NCBI RefSeq assembly: GCF_037914945.1
Contig: NZ_CP149787.1
Span: 868,001 to 932,000 of the forward strand
Direction: 5' to 3'
DNA length: 64,000 bases
Origin: Haloterrigena sp. KLK7
Lineage (GTDB): Archaea > Halobacteriota > Halobacteria > Halobacteriales > Natrialbaceae
This document shows, piece after piece, positions 62,767 to 64,000 of the stretch (position 1 is the stretch's first letter; every line of letters begins with the position of its first letter). The notes below the pieces were generated by a model. It saw only the letters and a program-made list of their open reading frames with translations. It was not told where the DNA came from and made no database searches. A program made the translations under genes and the position numbers.

Positions 62767-62952
62767 GTCGACGGTCGTCGGCGTTCGACTGTCATCGTCG
62801 GACCGGCGGCGTTCGTCTGTTATCGTCGGATGGGCGGCGGATCATCATCGGCGGATCGCCACCGTCGTTCGCCGGCCGAGCGGAGACGAACGTTCTCGAC
62901 TCTCGAGTCGTGGGGCCCTCCCTTATCACGCTGGCCGCGGTAGCAACGACGG

Positions 62953-63150
62953 ATGAGCACCGAGCTGGTCGCGTTCGGTATCAGCGCGCTCGCGCTGGGG
63001 ATCGGGATGCTGGTGGCCGGCCGGCGGCTTTACCCGCGACTCGACGTTCCCGAAGACGCCGAGTCGTCGCTGCAGTCGCTGACCGCGATGATCGCGGGAA
63101 TCTTGCTGCTGACCGGGCTGGGACTCGTTCTGCTCGGACTGTTTACCTGA
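62953..63150 (+). CDS. Small two-helix membrane protein
   Basis: 65 aa. Helices at about 6-22 (AFGISALALGIGMLVAG) and 44-63 (AMIAGILLLTGLGLVLLGLF) with a short acidic connection. No family recognised. It lies 69 bp upstream of gatD on the same strand and may be co-transcribed with it. Confidence 0.65.
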   Translation: MSTELVAFGISALALGIGMLVAGRRLYPRLDVPEDAESSLQSLTAMIAGILLLTGLGLVLLGLFT

Positions 63151-63219
63151 CGAGAACGCGACAACGGGATCGATCCCGGAAAGCGTGCCTTCAAGTCCGC
63201 CGCCGCGCAACGCCCACGC

Positions 63220-64000
63220 ATGAATCCAGGCGATCGCGTTCGCGTCGACCGCGCGGATCGCACGTACGAAGGCGTGTTGCTCCCCTCGAGTACGGACGAC
63301 CACCTCGTGGTGAAACTCGAGGGCGGCTACAACGTCGGCGTCGACCGAGCCGAGGCCGACGTCGACGTGCTCGCGGAGGACGTCTACGAGATCGACGGGA
63401 CCGACTCGACGGGGGCGGACGACGACACGGGCTCGGAGATCGAGTTCGACGACGACCTGCCGACGATTTCGCTGCTCTCGACCGGTGGAACGATCGCCTC
63501 GACGGTCGACTACCGCACGGGCGCGGTGACGGCGCAGTTCGACGCCGAGGACGTCCTGCGCGCGGTCCCCGATCTGGCGGGCCGGGCGAACTACCGCGGC
63601 CGCGTCGTCGCGAACATCCTGTCAGAGAACATGGAACCGCCGCTGTGGCGGGACCTCGCCCGCGCCGTCGCCGAGGAGATCGAAGCCGGCGCCGACGGCG
63701 TCGTCGTCATGCACGGCACCGACACGATGCAGTACTCCGCGTCGGCGCTCTCCTTCATGCTCGAGACGCCCGTGCCGATCGTCTTCACCGGCTCGCAGCG
63801 CTCGGCGGACCGGCCATCCTCCGATAACGTGATGAACGCCGTCTCGGCCGTCGAGGCCGCCAAGAGCGACTGCGCGGAAGTGATGGTCTGTATGCACGCG
63901 TCGGAATCGGACGACCGCTGCGCGCTCCATCGGGGCACCCGCGTCCGGAAGAACCACACCTCCCGTCGCGACGCGTTCGAGACCGTCGGCGCGGAGCGGC
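63220..64000 (+). CDS. gatD: Glu-tRNA(Gln) amidotransferase subunit D, GatD (5' part)
   Basis: At least 260 aa, running off the window. An N-terminal beta-barrel domain (GDRVRVDRADRTYEGVLLP) leads to an asparaginase-type domain with STGGTIAS (catalytic Thr) and MHGTDTMQYSASALSF (second Thr/Asp site), followed by TGSQRSADRPSSDN. GatD frees ammonia from glutamine or asparagine for GatE, which turns Glu-tRNA(Gln) into Gln-tRNA(Gln), the archaeal route. gatE is not in view. Confidence 0.95.
   Translation, partial: MNPGDRVRVDRADRTYEGVLLPSSTDDHLVVKLEGGYNVGVDRAEADVDVLAEDVYEIDGTDSTGADDDTGSEIEFDDDLPTISLLSTGGTIASTVDYRTGAVTAQFDAEDVLRAVPDLAGRANYRGRVVANILSENMEPPLWRDLARAVAEEIEAGADGVVVMHGTDTMQYSASALSFMLETPVPIVFTGSQRSADRPSSDNVMNAVSAVEAAKSDCAEVMVCMHASESDDRCALHRGTRVRKNHTSRRDAFETVGAER

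Overview
The window is a chromosomal segment of an extremely halophilic archaeon (class Halobacteria). The evidence is the high GC content outside one island, acidic proteins, twin-arginine signal peptides, PGF-CTERM-like surface-sorting tails, TATA boxes about 27 nt upstream of start codons (leaderless genes), and marker genes such as cetZ, the coenzyme F420 genes cofH/cofG/cofC, gatD, nurA/herA and several small haloarchaeal families. The genus cannot be fixed by eye; a Natrialbales-type genome is a reasonable guess.

Layout. 1-10 kb: F420 (deazaflavin) biosynthesis genes cofH, cofG and cofC, interleaved with a decayed ureohydrolase/cyclase scar, a secreted protein, an SDR and a deaminase; then the tubulin-like cetZ, a nucleotide-sugar-epimerase-like protein and thymidylate kinase. 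10.2-12.8 kb: a lower-GC island with a phosphotransferase and an FkbM methyltransferase. 12.8-16.4 kb: an SLC13 transporter divergent from a RAM / TrkA-N / RAM trio. 16.4-20 kb: a hairpin-flanked intergenic stretch, small haloarchaeal proteins and metY. 19.7-26.4 kb: the most striking region. A surface-anchored cohesin-like protein is followed upstream by two tandem PhoX-type secreted phosphatases, each ending in a cohesin-like domain plus a two-repeat dockerin. A second cohesin-like surface protein sits beside a surface 5'-nucleotidase at 34.6-38 kb. Together these suggest a cell-surface phosphoesterase assembly, analogous in design to a cellulosome but for phosphate or nucleotide scavenging.

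26.6-34.6 kb: a flavodoxin-fold/UbiA fusion, gpmI, an HTTM + DCC pair and nurA. 38-46 kb: a transposon-end scar, wHTH regulators, herA, a repeat-rich CAP protein, an FRG-domain protein, an SDR and an alpha/beta hydrolase. 46-52.5 kb: pspA, a regulator, a lipoprotein, and four paralogous four-helix membrane proteins side by side, a family I cannot name. 52.5-60 kb: cupin, P-loop kinase, a secreted protein, a DgcN/DgcA-like pair, a Vms1-like release factor and a DUF5802-like protein, punctuated by three copies of a dispersed palindrome-rich intergenic repeat. 60-64 kb: a secreted coiled-coil protein with its probable ArsR-type regulator, small membrane proteins, and the 5' part of gatD running off the window.

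Two divergent gene pairs (start-to-start 55 and 54 nt) appear to share one symmetric TATA box each, which is an unusually compact bidirectional promoter design.
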